DNA of 64,000 nucleotides from Salinibacterium sp. dk2585 (GCF_008001035.1 NZ_CP042856.1:868001-932000); one strand, 5' to 3'; positions 46,101 to 57,366 are shown, numbered from the stretch's first letter. Numbers and translations: made by a program. The notes: generated by a model not told the origin, from the letters alone.

Positions 46101-46127
46101 GCGGGCATCCGGTGCACGGATGCCCGC
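46101..46127 (+). terminator. Hairpin after hpf
   Basis: GCGGGCATCCG and CGGATGCCCGC form a perfect 11-bp stem with a 5-base loop (GTGCA), starting 13 bases after the hpf stop. No T-run follows, as is usual in high-GC actinobacteria. secA, 133 bases downstream, probably has its own promoter; a TAGGAT hexamer at 46155-46160 is a possible -10 but no good -35 was seen. Confidence 0.7.
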
Positions 46128-46259
46128 CCGTGTCGTCCTCAGAATCGTGACGGCTAGGATTGCTACGGTTAAGGGTGCTGTGCGTGCGCGCCATCAGCTG
46201 GCGAGGGAGCCGGCCCGGGCCTGCCGGCACAACCCGACACAATCTTGAGGAGCAGATCC

Positions 46260-49082
<2,823 letters not shown>

Positions 49083-49150
49083 AGGGCGCCACGCAGCCCC
49101 GCCGTGCGGCCACGTCCCGAGCATCAGCCTCGGGCGGGGCCGCATTTGCG

Positions 49151-49822
49151 TTGATTTTGCTGTGTGCGTCGTGCAGCGCGGCGCCTGCCGAGCAGTCGCG
49201 CTCAGCACGGCCGTCGCCGTCACCGACCCCGGCGGTGGCGTGCCCCATCGGGGAGCCGTTGGGGAGCAACGACGTCATCGCCCGCGAAACCATCACCGAC
49301 GCACTCGGTTCCTACTGCGCCGTGTCTCCCTCGCCCGACTCGCCGGCGATGCAGCTCGATGAGGAGCGCGTCCGACTGGATGCGCTCGAGACCTGGGCCT
49401 TCACGCGCGAGGAGGCGCACGCAGCGCAGAAGACGGCCGTGACCTTCCTTGTCGAGGAAGTGCTCGACTCATCGATCCTTGACACGCAGCAAAACGGCAC
49501 GGTGGACGATTGGTATGCCGCGACGCCCTACCGCTTCGTTGACTTCATTCCGACGGACGGGGTCGTGCTCCACGATCGTCTGCCTCCGCTCGCGCGGGAT
49601 GGTGCGCCCCGAGCATCCGAGATTCGCGTGACCGTCACGCGGGTCACGGCGCAGGGTGGCAAGGCGGGCCCGCGCTCGCTCCTCGTCGTGCTGGAAGCGG
49701 ATGCGAGCTACCGGGCGCAGGACGCGGCTTCAGCGGTCGAGGCCCACGTTGACTACCAGCTCTCGTTCACTCCCGACGGCGGCATCATCGGTTACTCCTA
49801 CCGCTACGACATCGCCGACTGA
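49151..49822 (+). CDS. Putative small lipoprotein of unknown function
   Basis: 223 aa from TTG 49151. The reading frame is open further upstream without an ATG, GTG or TTG, so the signal peptide would be unusually short: FALILLCASC with a lipobox-like CASC just after the start. A Ser/Pro-rich linker (SARPSPSPTPAV) follows, then a globular domain ending in DYQLSFTPDGGIIGYSYRYD, typical of secreted beta-rich domains. A start codon misread or non-canonical initiation upstream is possible. It lies after secA on the same strand and converges on the Rv3235-type gene. Confidence 0.65.
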   Translation: MILLCASCSAAPAEQSRSARPSPSPTPAVACPIGEPLGSNDVIARETITDALGSYCAVSPSPDSPAMQLDEERVRLDALETWAFTREEAHAAQKTAVTFLVEEVLDSSILDTQQNGTVDDWYAATPYRFVDFIPTDGVVLHDRLPPLARDGAPRASEIRVTVTRVTAQGGKAGPRSLLVVLEADASYRAQDAASAVEAHVDYQLSFTPDGGIIGYSYRYDIAD

Positions 49823-49828
49823 CGCGCT

Positions 49829-50323
49829 TCAGAGCACGTTGATCGCGGTGGCGCGCCAGCGCGAGTCGAGCCCCTCGAGGCGGATTGCCACCGCCCTGCT
49901 GCGTGCGCGTCCGTGCACGATGACGGTTGCCTCGACGACGCCGTCTCGCGGTTCATCGGTCACGACAGTGCCGATCGTGAAGGTCGGCCGCGTGGCCTGC
50001 TGTCCGCGTGCCCTGCGTGCGCGGTCGGAGAGCACGACGCGCTTCAGGAGGTTGCGGTAGACGTCATCCGTCACCCAGCGTGCGATCTGCTGCAGGTCCC
50101 TCGCGCCGGCGAGGATCTCGACGACGCAGCGGGTGAGGTTCTCGAGCAGGGGCCGTGGGTCGGGGAGGGCAGCGGATGCCGTCGGCTGGTGGCCGAAGAA
50201 GCTCTCCGGTTCGAAGGGAACCCTGATGACCTTGCTGGGCAGCCGCTCGGTCGTGGGGCGGAGTCTCGGCGTCGCCCCCGCGGCGGGTTCGGTCGTCGCG
50301 GCTGCGTGCATGGCTTGCGTCAT
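49829..50323 (-). CDS. Rv3235-family protein
   Basis: 164 aa. A Pro/Ala-rich, probably disordered N-terminus (residues 1-55) leads to a compact C-terminal domain with ENLTRCVVEILAGARDLQQIARWV, VYRNLLKRVVLSDRARR and VRVHGRARSRAVAIRLEG-like strands (here VIVHGRARSRAVAIRLEGL). This arrangement is typical of the family found near secA in actinobacteria; function is unknown. It starts 180 bases from a divergent gene, the gap holding the dyads at 50364 and 50436. Confidence 0.8.
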   Translation of the reverse strand: MTQAMHAAATTEPAAGATPRLRPTTERLPSKVIRVPFEPESFFGHQPTASAALPDPRPLLENLTRCVVEILAGARDLQQIARWVTDDVYRNLLKRVVLSDRARRARGQQATRPTFTIGTVVTDEPRDGVVEATVIVHGRARSRAVAIRLEGLDSRWRATAINVL

Positions 50324-50363
50324 GAAAGGCTCCGTCGGGCTTCGTCGCCCGGCGGCGACTGGT

Positions 50364-50460
50364 GGGGGTATGTCGGATGCGGTCTACCCCCGTTCGGGGG
50401 TACGGAGAGACTCAAGCAGACAGCTGAGAAATAGTCCACGCCCCCGATTCGGGGCTGTGG
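50364..50460. promoter_or_regulatory. Dyad cluster between divergent genes
   Basis: Three half-sites are visible: GGGGGTA at 50364-50370, TACCCCC at 50385-50391 and GGGGGTA at 50396-50402. The latter two make an 8-bp-arm palindrome with a TT centre. A second dyad at 50436-50460 has CCCCG-ATT-CGGGG flanked by CCAC/GTGG. Position between two divergent start codons suggests operators. The first dyad resembles the TACCC..GGGTA sites of CsoR-type regulators, but no metal gene is nearby. Confidence 0.45.
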
Positions 50461-50503
50461 AAAACTCCGGCTTGACGGTTCCGCCTGGCCCTAGCGTCAC
50501 TGC

Positions 50504-51103
50504 ATGCGCTGGGACAACCTCTTCGATGACCTGGAGAGCCAGCTGGAGGGCGGTCTCAGGGCGGATGAAGCCGACCTCCTCGTCGAGGAGGAGCGTCTGC
50601 GGCTCGCGCGGCTCTCGCTTCGAGAGAGGCTTTCGGCGCTCATGCATGAGGGCGGCGCCGTGCGTCTCCTGCTCGTCTCGGGGCAGACGGCCGACCTCAC
50701 GCCGGCAACCCTCGGCCGGGACTGGGTCTCGGGAGAGCTCGCCACCGTCGGCGCCGCTCGTCACCACGCGATCGTGCCGTTCACCGCGCTACAGGGTGTC
50801 GCGCTCACGAGGGCTCAGGTGTCAAAGAGCATCGTCCCTTCCCCGCGCGCAGCCGGGGCCGAGGGGGAGGGCCTCTCGGCGCGACTCGGCCTTGGCTATG
50901 TGCTGCGAGATCTCTGCCGACGCCGTTCGGCCGTCACGATCTTCCTCACTTCGGGAGGGGCCGTGCACGGCACGGTGGACAGGGTCGGGCGCGACCATCT
51001 CGACCTCGCGGTGCACGAAGCGGGCGTTCCGCGGCGCGAGTCGTCGGTCTCGTGCTACCGGGTCGTCCCGCTCTCGGTCGTCGAGATGGTGCGCACGGGC
51101 TAG
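50504..51103 (+). CDS. Conserved actinobacterial protein of unknown function
   Basis: 199 aa. An acidic N-terminal helix (NLFDDLESQLEGGLRADEADLL) is followed by a repeat of two related beta segments: AVRLLLVSGQTADLTPATLGRDWV and AVTIFLTSGGAVHGTVDRVGRDHLDL-like strands, each ending in Gly-Arg-Asp, suggesting a duplicated SH3/Sm-like fold. No catalytic motif. It stands between the Rv3235-type gene (divergent) and the BldC-like gene (convergent). I do not know a function. Confidence 0.75.
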   Translation: MRWDNLFDDLESQLEGGLRADEADLLVEEERLRLARLSLRERLSALMHEGGAVRLLLVSGQTADLTPATLGRDWVSGELATVGAARHHAIVPFTALQGVALTRAQVSKSIVPSPRAAGAEGEGLSARLGLGYVLRDLCRRRSAVTIFLTSGGAVHGTVDRVGRDHLDLAVHEAGVPRRESSVSCYRVVPLSVVEMVRTG

Positions 51104-51110
51104 CGTCGCG

Positions 51111-51389
51111 TCAGCGCAGGCCGATCGAGAGTTCCGGGATATCGGCGAACTCGGACTGGTTCCAGAGCCCGTGCCTGCGGTTCTCCTCGTACTTCGCGTC
51201 GATGTACGACTCCAGCACGGTGCGTTCGACGCGCCAGTGCCCTCCAGCCCCGACCTTGATGGCTGGAAGCTCGCCGGAACGCACCAGGCCGTACGCCTGG
51301 CTCGCCGAGAGGTTGAGGATCTCGGCGACGTCGGCGATTGTGAGGAACCGACCAAGCGGCGCGGCCTCGTGCGCTCCGGAGCCATTCAT
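51111..51389 (-). CDS. BldC-like MerR-type small DNA-binding protein
   Basis: 92 aa from ATG 51389. FLTIADVAEILNLSASQAYGLV is a winged-helix recognition unit, and GELPAIKVGAGGHWRVERTVLE supplies the wing, as in BldC and excisionase-like regulators. The 20-residue tail is acidic. These small regulators bind direct repeats cooperatively and control development or stress genes in actinobacteria. Divergent from the SAF-domain gene (114-base gap), which is a possible target. The longer in-frame reading to 52220 is a shadow of that gene. Confidence 0.87.
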   Translation of the reverse strand: MNGSGAHEAAPLGRFLTIADVAEILNLSASQAYGLVRSGELPAIKVGAGGHWRVERTVLESYIDAKYEENRRHGLWNQSEFADIPELSIGLR

Positions 51390-51503
51390 AGATCGATTAT
51401 GCGCCCGCGTCCCTGCGCAATGGGTCGTTGTGGATAACTTCACTCGTGCGCGGCCGTCCCGCAGCACCATGGGTTCGCACGACGCGCAGACCGAAGGAGA
51501 CGT

Positions 51504-52139
51504 ATGAGTCCAGTGAGTGCCGGCGAGCAGGCCAGACGGCCGTCGCGGCCGCGATGGTTCGACCCGCGCCTGGCCGTCGGAATCGCGCTCGTCGTCACAT
51601 CCGTCGCCGGCGTCGTCATGCTGGTCGGCGCGGCCGACCGCACGGACACCGCGTATGCGGCAGGGTCTGCGCTCGCGATCGGAGACGTGCTCACGGTCGA
51701 TGATCTCGTCGAGACCGAGGTGCGTCTGGGAGTCGCGACGGAGCATTACCTCACTCCGGCGCGCATGCCTGATGGCGAGATCGTCGTCACGCGCACGATC
51801 AGCGCTGGCGAACTGGTGCCCGCGAGCGCGGTGGGGCAAGCGAGGAGCACGGACTGGGCATCCCTCGTCGTCTCGGTGAGCGGCGACCTGCCGCGGTCCG
51901 TTGGTGCGGGCACGACGGTGGATATCTGGGCGACGGGCGACGAGAGCGAGACGCCCGGCATCGTCGCCTCGGAGGCCACCGTCGTCGCGATCTCGAGCGA
52001 GGAGAGCATGGTTGCCGGTGCCGCCGTGTCGAGCGTCGAACTCGTCGTGCCGCGCGACCGCGTCGCGCGCCTCCTGCAGGCGAAGGCCGCGGGGGACTTC
52101 CTCTCGCTCGTGCCGGCCGCCATCCCCTTGGAGCGATGA
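51504..52139 (+). CDS. SAF-domain membrane protein, RcpC/CpaB-like
   Basis: 211 aa. A short basic cytoplasmic start, one membrane helix (LAVGIALVVTSVAGVVMLVG), then a SAF/antifreeze-like domain (ALAIGDVLTVDDLVETEV and RTISAGELVPASAVG) followed by a beta-rich C-terminal region. RcpC/CpaB proteins form part of Tad/Flp pilus assembly machines. The following gene is CpaE-like, which strengthens the call, but no pilin, CpaF ATPase or TadB/C gene is in the window. The next start lies one base after the stop. Confidence 0.8.
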   Translation: MSPVSAGEQARRPSRPRWFDPRLAVGIALVVTSVAGVVMLVGAADRTDTAYAAGSALAIGDVLTVDDLVETEVRLGVATEHYLTPARMPDGEIVVTRTISAGELVPASAVGQARSTDWASLVVSVSGDLPRSVGAGTTVDIWATGDESETPGIVASEATVVAISSEESMVAGAAVSSVELVVPRDRVARLLQAKAAGDFLSLVPAAIPLER

Positions 52140-52140
52140 C

Positions 52141-53382
52141 ATGGCCCGGCTCGCTTTCGCGCTCCCGCACGACATCGAGAGCGTGCTCGTGGACGACGCA
52201 CGAGACCACGGGCACGACATCGTCGCGCGATGCGCGAGCGCAGGGGAACTCGCCTCACTGCTCGACCCTTCCTCGGCGGAATTCGTCGTCGTGTCGTCGG
52301 CGGAGCGTTACCTCACCGCACGCCTGCTGACCGAGGCCGATCGCGCCGGCGTGCGCGTCGTCGCGATCAACGACACGGATGCCGGCCGCAGGAATGCCAT
52401 CACGGTCGGCCTGCACGAGGTCGTCGAGGGCGGAGCCACCTGGCCAGTGATCGAAGCGGTGCTTCTCGCGAACCCGCTCAAGGCATCCTCGCCTGTCGCT
52501 TCTGCTGGTGACCGCGGCAGGGTCATCGCCGTGTGGGGGCCCGCCGGGGCGCCGGGGCGCACGAGCCTCGCGATCAACATCGCGGCCGAGCTCGCCTCAG
52601 CCGGCCACACGGTCGCGCTGGCAGATGTCGACACCTACAGCGGTTCCGTCGCGCCCACACTGGGACTGCTCGACGAGGCGCCGGGTTTCGCCGCCGCATG
52701 CCGTCTCGCAGGCACGGGCTCGCTCACCCAGCTCGAGCTCGAGCGCATCGCCCAGCGTTACGTCTCATCGCACGGCAGTTTCTGGGTGCTGACGGGCATC
52801 GGCAGGCCGAGCCGGTGGCCCGAACTCTCGGCGAGCCGCGTCGCGGGCGCCTTCGAGCTCTGCCGCGAATGGGTCGACTACACGGTCGTCGACACGGGCT
52901 TCAACCTTGAGAACGACGAGGAGATCAGCAGCGACATGTTCGCGCCGCGCCGAAATGCTGCGACGATCGAGGCGCTTCGGGCGGCGGACCAGGTGGTGGC
53001 CGTCGGCTCGGCGGATCCCGTCGGGCTCTCGCGCTTCCTGCGCGCACACGTCGACCTCTTGGAGACGATCGTCACGGAGCGCGTGGTCGTCGTCATGAAC
53101 CGCCTACGGGCCGCAGTCGTGGGAGCGTCACCCGCCCGGCAGGTGACGCAGTCCCTCGAGCGCTTCGGCGGAATTGTTGCCCCCGTCATGATCCCGCACG
53201 ACCAAGCGGCCTTCGATGCCGCCGTCTTGGAGGGGGCCACGCTCTACGACGTCGCGGTCAAGTCCCCGGCACGCACAGCGATCACGACCCTCGTGAACGA
53301 GCGCATCCTTCCGCCGGATGCGGCCAAGAGGGCACGGCGCGGGCGCCTCAGGCGGGCGAAAGCGCAGCCAGCAACGATCTAG
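52141..53382 (+). CDS. CpaE-like P-loop ATPase with altered Walker A
   Basis: 413 aa from ATG 52141. Residues 1-110 form a receiver-like domain (TARLLTEADRAGVRVVAIND); the rest is ParA/MinD-like. The P-loop reads WGPAGAPGRTSLAINIA, with Arg140 where Lys is usual; ADVDTYSGSVAPTLGL and TVVDTGFNLE (Walker B-like) follow. CpaE directs pilus placement in Caulobacter; actinobacterial relatives with this GRT loop are known, so the change is a lineage trait rather than a lesion. Forms a two-gene unit with the SAF-domain gene. Confidence 0.82.
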   Translation: MARLAFALPHDIESVLVDDARDHGHDIVARCASAGELASLLDPSSAEFVVVSSAERYLTARLLTEADRAGVRVVAINDTDAGRRNAITVGLHEVVEGGATWPVIEAVLLANPLKASSPVASAGDRGRVIAVWGPAGAPGRTSLAINIAAELASAGHTVALADVDTYSGSVAPTLGLLDEAPGFAAACRLAGTGSLTQLELERIAQRYVSSHGSFWVLTGIGRPSRWPELSASRVAGAFELCREWVDYTVVDTGFNLENDEEISSDMFAPRRNAATIEALRAADQVVAVGSADPVGLSRFLRAHVDLLETIVTERVVVVMNRLRAAVVGASPARQVTQSLERFGGIVAPVMIPHDQAAFDAAVLEGATLYDVAVKSPARTAITTLVNERILPPDAAKRARRGRLRRAKAQPATI

Positions 53383-53391
53383 CCGGCCAGC

Positions 53392-55011
53392 TCACTCTGC
53401 CAGGGCGATCGTCTCGATTCCGTCGGCACGCGCGATGACCAGGACATGTGACGCGGTCTCGTCCTGCAGCGCGCGCAGGATCACCGAAGCATCCGGTGCT
53501 GCTCGGGCATCGCGCGTCGGCCATACGGACACGTCGGCTCCCTGTTGCTCCCGAAGCGTCGCGACGAGGGCATCCGTCACGCCCGAGGCGACGAGGGTCA
53601 CCCGTGTGACGGGGTGGCGCCGGGCGGTCGACGGCGCGGCAGGCGTTCGCCGCCACACGAGGTAGTGGTAGATCGCGACGAGCGCCGTCGCCGTGAGGAG
53701 GCCGAGGGGTGCGCGGATCGACTCCACGACGCCGCCTGACCACGGCACCCCGAGAATGGACTCGAGCACTCCGTAGGCGATCACGAGGAGCGTGACGACG
53801 GCGGTGACGGCGCTCGCGCCGAAGATGACGACGAGGTAGGCGCGGCGGCCACCGAAGCTGTTCCAGCCGTCTCCCGGTTCGGCTGGAATGGCGTCCTGCG
53901 GCCGCCAGAGTGTGATCCAGGCGACCGCCCCGACGGCGAGCGTCGAGAGCCCGCCGAAGAGGAGCGAACGGCTGTCGCCCGCGACGGTGTCGACCGTGCT
54001 CGCGAGGAGGGCGTTGACGACGACGCCGAGACCGGATGCCGCGGCGATGAGCGCGACCCCGGATGCGACCAGGCGCACCGACCAGCCGACGCCCTCGGGC
54101 TGGCGGCGTACGGGCGTGCGGTGCGCAGCCCACACGAGAGCGCCGATGCTGGCCGCAGCGAGCGACGCGGCGAGTTGGTCGAGCAGGATACTCACACTGT
54201 CGAGGTGCAGGACGAGCGCGGTCCCGCTGTAGGTTGCACTCGCGAGCGCGCCGAGGGTGACGCCGACGGCGATCAGGCCGGCGATGACGACGAGCACGAA
54301 GCGCGCGAACGGCGCGCCTGAACGGTCGACACCGCGCCAATGCCAGTGCCACCACCAGACCAAGCCACCGGCGAGTGCCCAGGTGAGTTGTTGCAGGAGC
54401 GGGATCCACCAGCGGTCTGCTCCGACAAGGGCTGATTCCGGGGAAACGAGCGCCGTGGAGAAGAGCACCGACAGTACGCCGATGCCGCCCGCGATCGCGA
54501 CACCGATGCCGACGAGCACGCCGAGGGCGGGGGCGACGTCGTGCAGCCGGCCCGGCGCGTGCGAAGGGCTTTGCCACATCCAGGCGTGCCATGCCCAGAT
54601 CGATGTCCAGACGACGCCGAGCGTGAGCGAGGAGGGCGACCAGCGTCCCGCGATTCCCTCGCTCGCGGCTGAGACGAGTGCGAAGAGTCCGATCGACAGC
54701 GCGATCGTGCCGAAGACGGCGAGGTAGACGGGCCACAGTACCGAACGCCGATCGTCGAACGTGCTCAACCATCGCCGCGTGAGCCAGTAGACGACGGCAC
54801 CGAGGGGCACGGCGACGATGACGGATGCGACGGACTGCGCGAGGCGCGAACCAGCGTCGTCGAGCACGGTGCCCGTCTCCAGCGCGAGATGGAGCAGGCC
54901 CGTCACGCCGGATGCCGCGACGCTCACGAGGATCGCCAGGAGGGCGTACATGATGACACGCCGCAGCGTGTGGATTCCGCCGGGTGCGCGCTCCTGCGCG
55001 GCCAGGCTCAC
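53392..55011 (-). CDS. DUF5671 multi-spanning membrane protein
   Basis: 539 aa from GTG 55011, which overlaps the upstream gene's TGA. GGIHTLRRVIMYALLAILVS is the DUF5671-type first segment; about 12 membrane helices follow in what look like repeated four-helix units, with several Trp-rich turns (WWWHWHWRG). The last 90 residues are a soluble alpha/beta domain (VTLVASGVTDALVATLREQQ, then ASHVLVIARADGIETI) not part of the usual membrane repeats. Function unknown. Converges on the CpaE-like gene with 9 bases between. Confidence 0.8.
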   Translation of the reverse strand: MSLAAQERAPGGIHTLRRVIMYALLAILVSVAASGVTGLLHLALETGTVLDDAGSRLAQSVASVIVAVPLGAVVYWLTRRWLSTFDDRRSVLWPVYLAVFGTIALSIGLFALVSAASEGIAGRWSPSSLTLGVVWTSIWAWHAWMWQSPSHAPGRLHDVAPALGVLVGIGVAIAGGIGVLSVLFSTALVSPESALVGADRWWIPLLQQLTWALAGGLVWWWHWHWRGVDRSGAPFARFVLVVIAGLIAVGVTLGALASATYSGTALVLHLDSVSILLDQLAASLAAASIGALVWAAHRTPVRRQPEGVGWSVRLVASGVALIAAASGLGVVVNALLASTVDTVAGDSRSLLFGGLSTLAVGAVAWITLWRPQDAIPAEPGDGWNSFGGRRAYLVVIFGASAVTAVVTLLVIAYGVLESILGVPWSGGVVESIRAPLGLLTATALVAIYHYLVWRRTPAAPSTARRHPVTRVTLVASGVTDALVATLREQQGADVSVWPTRDARAAPDASVILRALQDETASHVLVIARADGIETIALAE

Positions 55012-55469
55012 TTGAGGCCCCTCAGGACGCACGGGTCGAACTGCCACGGCGCGCCCGTGACAAGCCATTCGCCATCGACTCGGTCGAGTGTGAACTCGTC
55101 GTGGTTCTCGTAGCTGCCTCCGAACACGCCGCCGTCGTAGCCTGTCGAGATCCCGACCCGCACGACCGCGGATGAGCCACTCACGGTGCTGCCCTCGAGC
55201 GTCACGCGCGTCTCGCGTTCGCGCTGATAGTCGCTGTAGTAGTCGCACCGCTCGAGTGCCGAGTCCGCGACGAGCTCGCGGGCGGACGCAAGGTCCGCAT
55301 CGATCATCGCGCCCGTGTACTGCTGCACGACACCTTCTGGCGACGCTGGGTCGAGTTCGGCGCGCTGGTCGCGCGTGAGCACCGCGATGAGCGCGACGGC
55401 GACGAGCACGACAACGATCGCGGCGATGACGATGAGTGCGCGGTCAGGCCTGCGCGATGTCGGGTCCAT
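55008..55469 (-). CDS. Small membrane-anchored protein with an NTF2-like domain
   Basis: 153 aa from ATG 55469. One N-terminal membrane helix (LIVIAAIVVVLVAVALIAVL) is followed by an external domain: PEGVVQQYTGAMIDADLASA, a cysteine-bearing RCDYYSDYQ and a terminal DGEWLVTGAPWQFDPCV. This is the pattern of secreted NTF2/DUF4878-like domains, and its two cysteines could form a disulfide. Overlaps the DUF5671 gene by four bases, so the products may work together at the membrane. Divergent from pdtaS (79-base gap). Confidence 0.72.
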   Translation of the reverse strand: MDPTSRRPDRALIVIAAIVVVLVAVALIAVLTRDQRAELDPASPEGVVQQYTGAMIDADLASARELVADSALERCDYYSDYQRERETRVTLEGSTVSGSSAVVRVGISTGYDGGVFGGSYENHDEFTLDRVDGEWLVTGAPWQFDPCVLRGLK

Positions 55470-55548
55470 GCTGTCATCTTGGCGCAGCGGGTGCGGTGGT
55501 GTTGCCGCCTCGCCGGGCACAGGCTCGCGCGCCGACTACCCTAGAGGG

Positions 55549-57042
55549 GTGTCGACGCTCTCCGATCTCGTCAGTGCCCAGGGACGCTTCAGCGAAGCGG
55601 ACATCGAGTGGCTCCATCTCCTGATCGGCGACTGGCAGCTGCTCGCAGATCTCGCCTTCGCCGACATCGTGCTGTGGGTGCCCTCGGCCGACGGCAGTTT
55701 CATCGCCGTCTCTCATGCGCGCCCCTCGAGTTCGGCGACCCTCTTCTACCGCGACTTCGTAGGCCAGCCCATCAAGCCCGAGTGGAAGAAGCAGGTGACG
55801 GATGCCTTCGAGAGCGGGCAGATCGTCGATTCCTCCGCCCCGGACTGGTTCGAGGAGACCCCGACCCGCGTGCGCGCCGTGCCCGTGTTCCGCCGACTTG
55901 CGGCCAACGCACCTGAGACGACCGAGCATCCGATCGCCGTCATCACCAAGCACACCAACCTTAGCGAGGCGCGCACCCCGAGCCGTCAGGAACTGACGTT
56001 CAACGAGTGCGCCAACGAGCTCTTCCGCATGATCGCGAGCGGCGACTTTCCCGACCTCGCGGCACCGGCGGGTCCGCGGCGTGGTGCACCACGAGCATCC
56101 GATGGTCTCGTTCGCCTCGACGTTGATGGCATCGTGACCTTTGCAAGCCCCAACGGCCTGTCGGCCTTCAACCGCATGGGTTTCTCGGGCGAACTCGAGG
56201 GGGAGTCGCTGGCCGAGGTCACGACCCAGCTGCTCGCGGGCAAGCTCATCGTGGACGAGTCGCTACCGCTCGTCGTGACGGGGCGCGCCCCGTGGCGCAC
56301 CGACATCGAGGCCCGTGGCGTGACGGTGACCCTGCGCGCCATCCCCATCCGCGAGCGGGGGGAACGGGTCGGGGCCATCGTGCTCTGCCGCGACGTGACC
56401 GAGCTGCGGCACCAGGAGCGCGAGCTGATCACGAAGGATGCCACGATCCGCGAGATCCACCACCGCGTCAAGAACAACCTCCAGACCGTCGCATCCCTCC
56501 TGCGCATCCAGGCGCGGCGATCGCACAGCGAGGAGGCGCGGGAATCCCTCAGCCAGGCGATGCGCCGCGTCGAGGCGATCGCCGTCGTGCACGACACTCT
56601 CAGTGAGGGGCTCACGCAGAGCGTCAACTTCGACGTCGTCTTCGACCGCGTGCTGCGACTCATCGCCGAGGTCGCCTCGAATCACGGCACCAAGGCCACC
56701 GCGAAGTTCACGGGAAGCTTCGGCGAACTGCCCAGCGCCTACGCGACGCCGCTCGCCCTCGCGCTCACAGAGCTGGTGACGAATGCCGTCGAGCACGGCC
56801 TCGCCGACCGCGACGGCCAGGTCGAGATCGAAGTGGAGCGCACGGCGGAGGCGCTGCGGGTGCAGGTGCGCGACAACGGCAGCGGGCTGCCCGAAGGAAG
56901 AGTGGGCGCCGGCCTGGGCACGCAGATCGTGCGAACCCTCATCCAGGGCGAGCTGAGCGGCACGATCGACTGGCACACCCTCATGGGCAGCGGCACCGAG
57001 GTGACGATCGAGATCCCGCTCGGCTGGATCAATCGGGACTGA
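55549..57042 (+). CDS. pdtaS: PdtaS-type soluble sensor histidine kinase
   Basis: 497 aa from GTG 55549. No membrane helix. A GAF-like domain (residues 1-145), a PAS-like domain (LVRLDVDGIVTFASPNGLSA, near 185-290) and a HisKA_2 dimerisation/phosphorylation site (IREIHHRVKNNLQTVASLLR, His304/His305) precede an HATPase region with LTELVTNAVEHGL and VRDNGSGLP. This is the layout of the mycobacterial nitric-oxide/ribosome-linked sensor PdtaS, which also neighbours whiB1. Its partner regulator PdtaR (an ANTAR RNA-binding protein) is not in the window. Confidence 0.9.
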   Translation: MSTLSDLVSAQGRFSEADIEWLHLLIGDWQLLADLAFADIVLWVPSADGSFIAVSHARPSSSATLFYRDFVGQPIKPEWKKQVTDAFESGQIVDSSAPDWFEETPTRVRAVPVFRRLAANAPETTEHPIAVITKHTNLSEARTPSRQELTFNECANELFRMIASGDFPDLAAPAGPRRGAPRASDGLVRLDVDGIVTFASPNGLSAFNRMGFSGELEGESLAEVTTQLLAGKLIVDESLPLVVTGRAPWRTDIEARGVTVTLRAIPIRERGERVGAIVLCRDVTELRHQERELITKDATIREIHHRVKNNLQTVASLLRIQARRSHSEEARESLSQAMRRVEAIAVVHDTLSEGLTQSVNFDVVFDRVLRLIAEVASNHGTKATAKFTGSFGELPSAYATPLALALTELVTNAVEHGLADRDGQVEIEVERTAEALRVQVRDNGSGLPEGRVGAGLGTQIVRTLIQGELSGTIDWHTLMGSGTEVTIEIPLGWINRD

Positions 57043-57072
57043 GCCCTCGCACGCTCGCTCGCAGCAACGAGA

Positions 57073-57105
57073 AAGCACCGGCACCCTTGTGGGGGGCCGG
57101 TGCTT
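57073..57105. terminator. Bidirectional hairpin between pdtaS and whiB1
   Basis: AAGCACCGGC (57073-57082) pairs perfectly with GCCGGTGCTT (57096-57105), giving a 10-bp stem with a 13-base loop that is itself partly self-complementary. It lies between two convergent stops and can serve both strands. Confidence 0.75.
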
Positions 57106-57117
57106 CGACGTGTTGAA

Positions 57118-57366
57118 CTAGGAGGCGCGACGGGCGCGAGCGGCGCGGCGCTTGAGCGCGCGGCGCTCGTCTTCGCTGAGGCCTCCCCAGACACCAGAAT
57201 CCTGGTTGGTCTCGAGGGCGTACTGAAGGCACATCTCGGTGACGCTGCAGCGAGCGCACACCGCCTTGGCCTTCTCGATCTGGTCTACCGCGGGACCGGT
57301 GTTGCCGACAGGGAAGAAGAGTTCCGGGTCAGCCGTGAGACATGCGGCGTTATCGCGCCAATCCAT
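57118..57366 (-). CDS. whiB1: WhiB1/WblE-type iron-sulfur regulator
   Basis: 82 aa from ATG 57366 with AAGGAG (complement of 57376-57381) nine bases upstream. Cysteines 9, 37, 40 and 46 bind a [4Fe-4S] cluster; DPELFFPVGNTGPA and SGVWGGLSEDERRALKRR are nearly as in M. tuberculosis WhiB1, a nitric-oxide-responsive, essential partner of the housekeeping sigma factor. The basic tail RRAARARRAS binds DNA. Its neighbour pdtaS is also linked with nitric oxide in mycobacteria. A hairpin lies in its leader. Confidence 0.94.
   Translation of the reverse strand: MDWRDNAACLTADPELFFPVGNTGPAVDQIEKAKAVCARCSVTEMCLQYALETNQDSGVWGGLSEDERRALKRRAARARRAS

Noticed and set aside
50472-50497. Promoter TTGACG..TAGCGT before the gene at 50504
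   Set aside because: The spacer is only 14 bases, too short for a housekeeping sigma factor.
52550-52575. Treating the CpaE-like protein as inactive because the P-loop Lys is Arg
   Set aside because: The GAPGRT form occurs in actinobacterial relatives as far as I know, so it is more likely a lineage variant than a broken gene.
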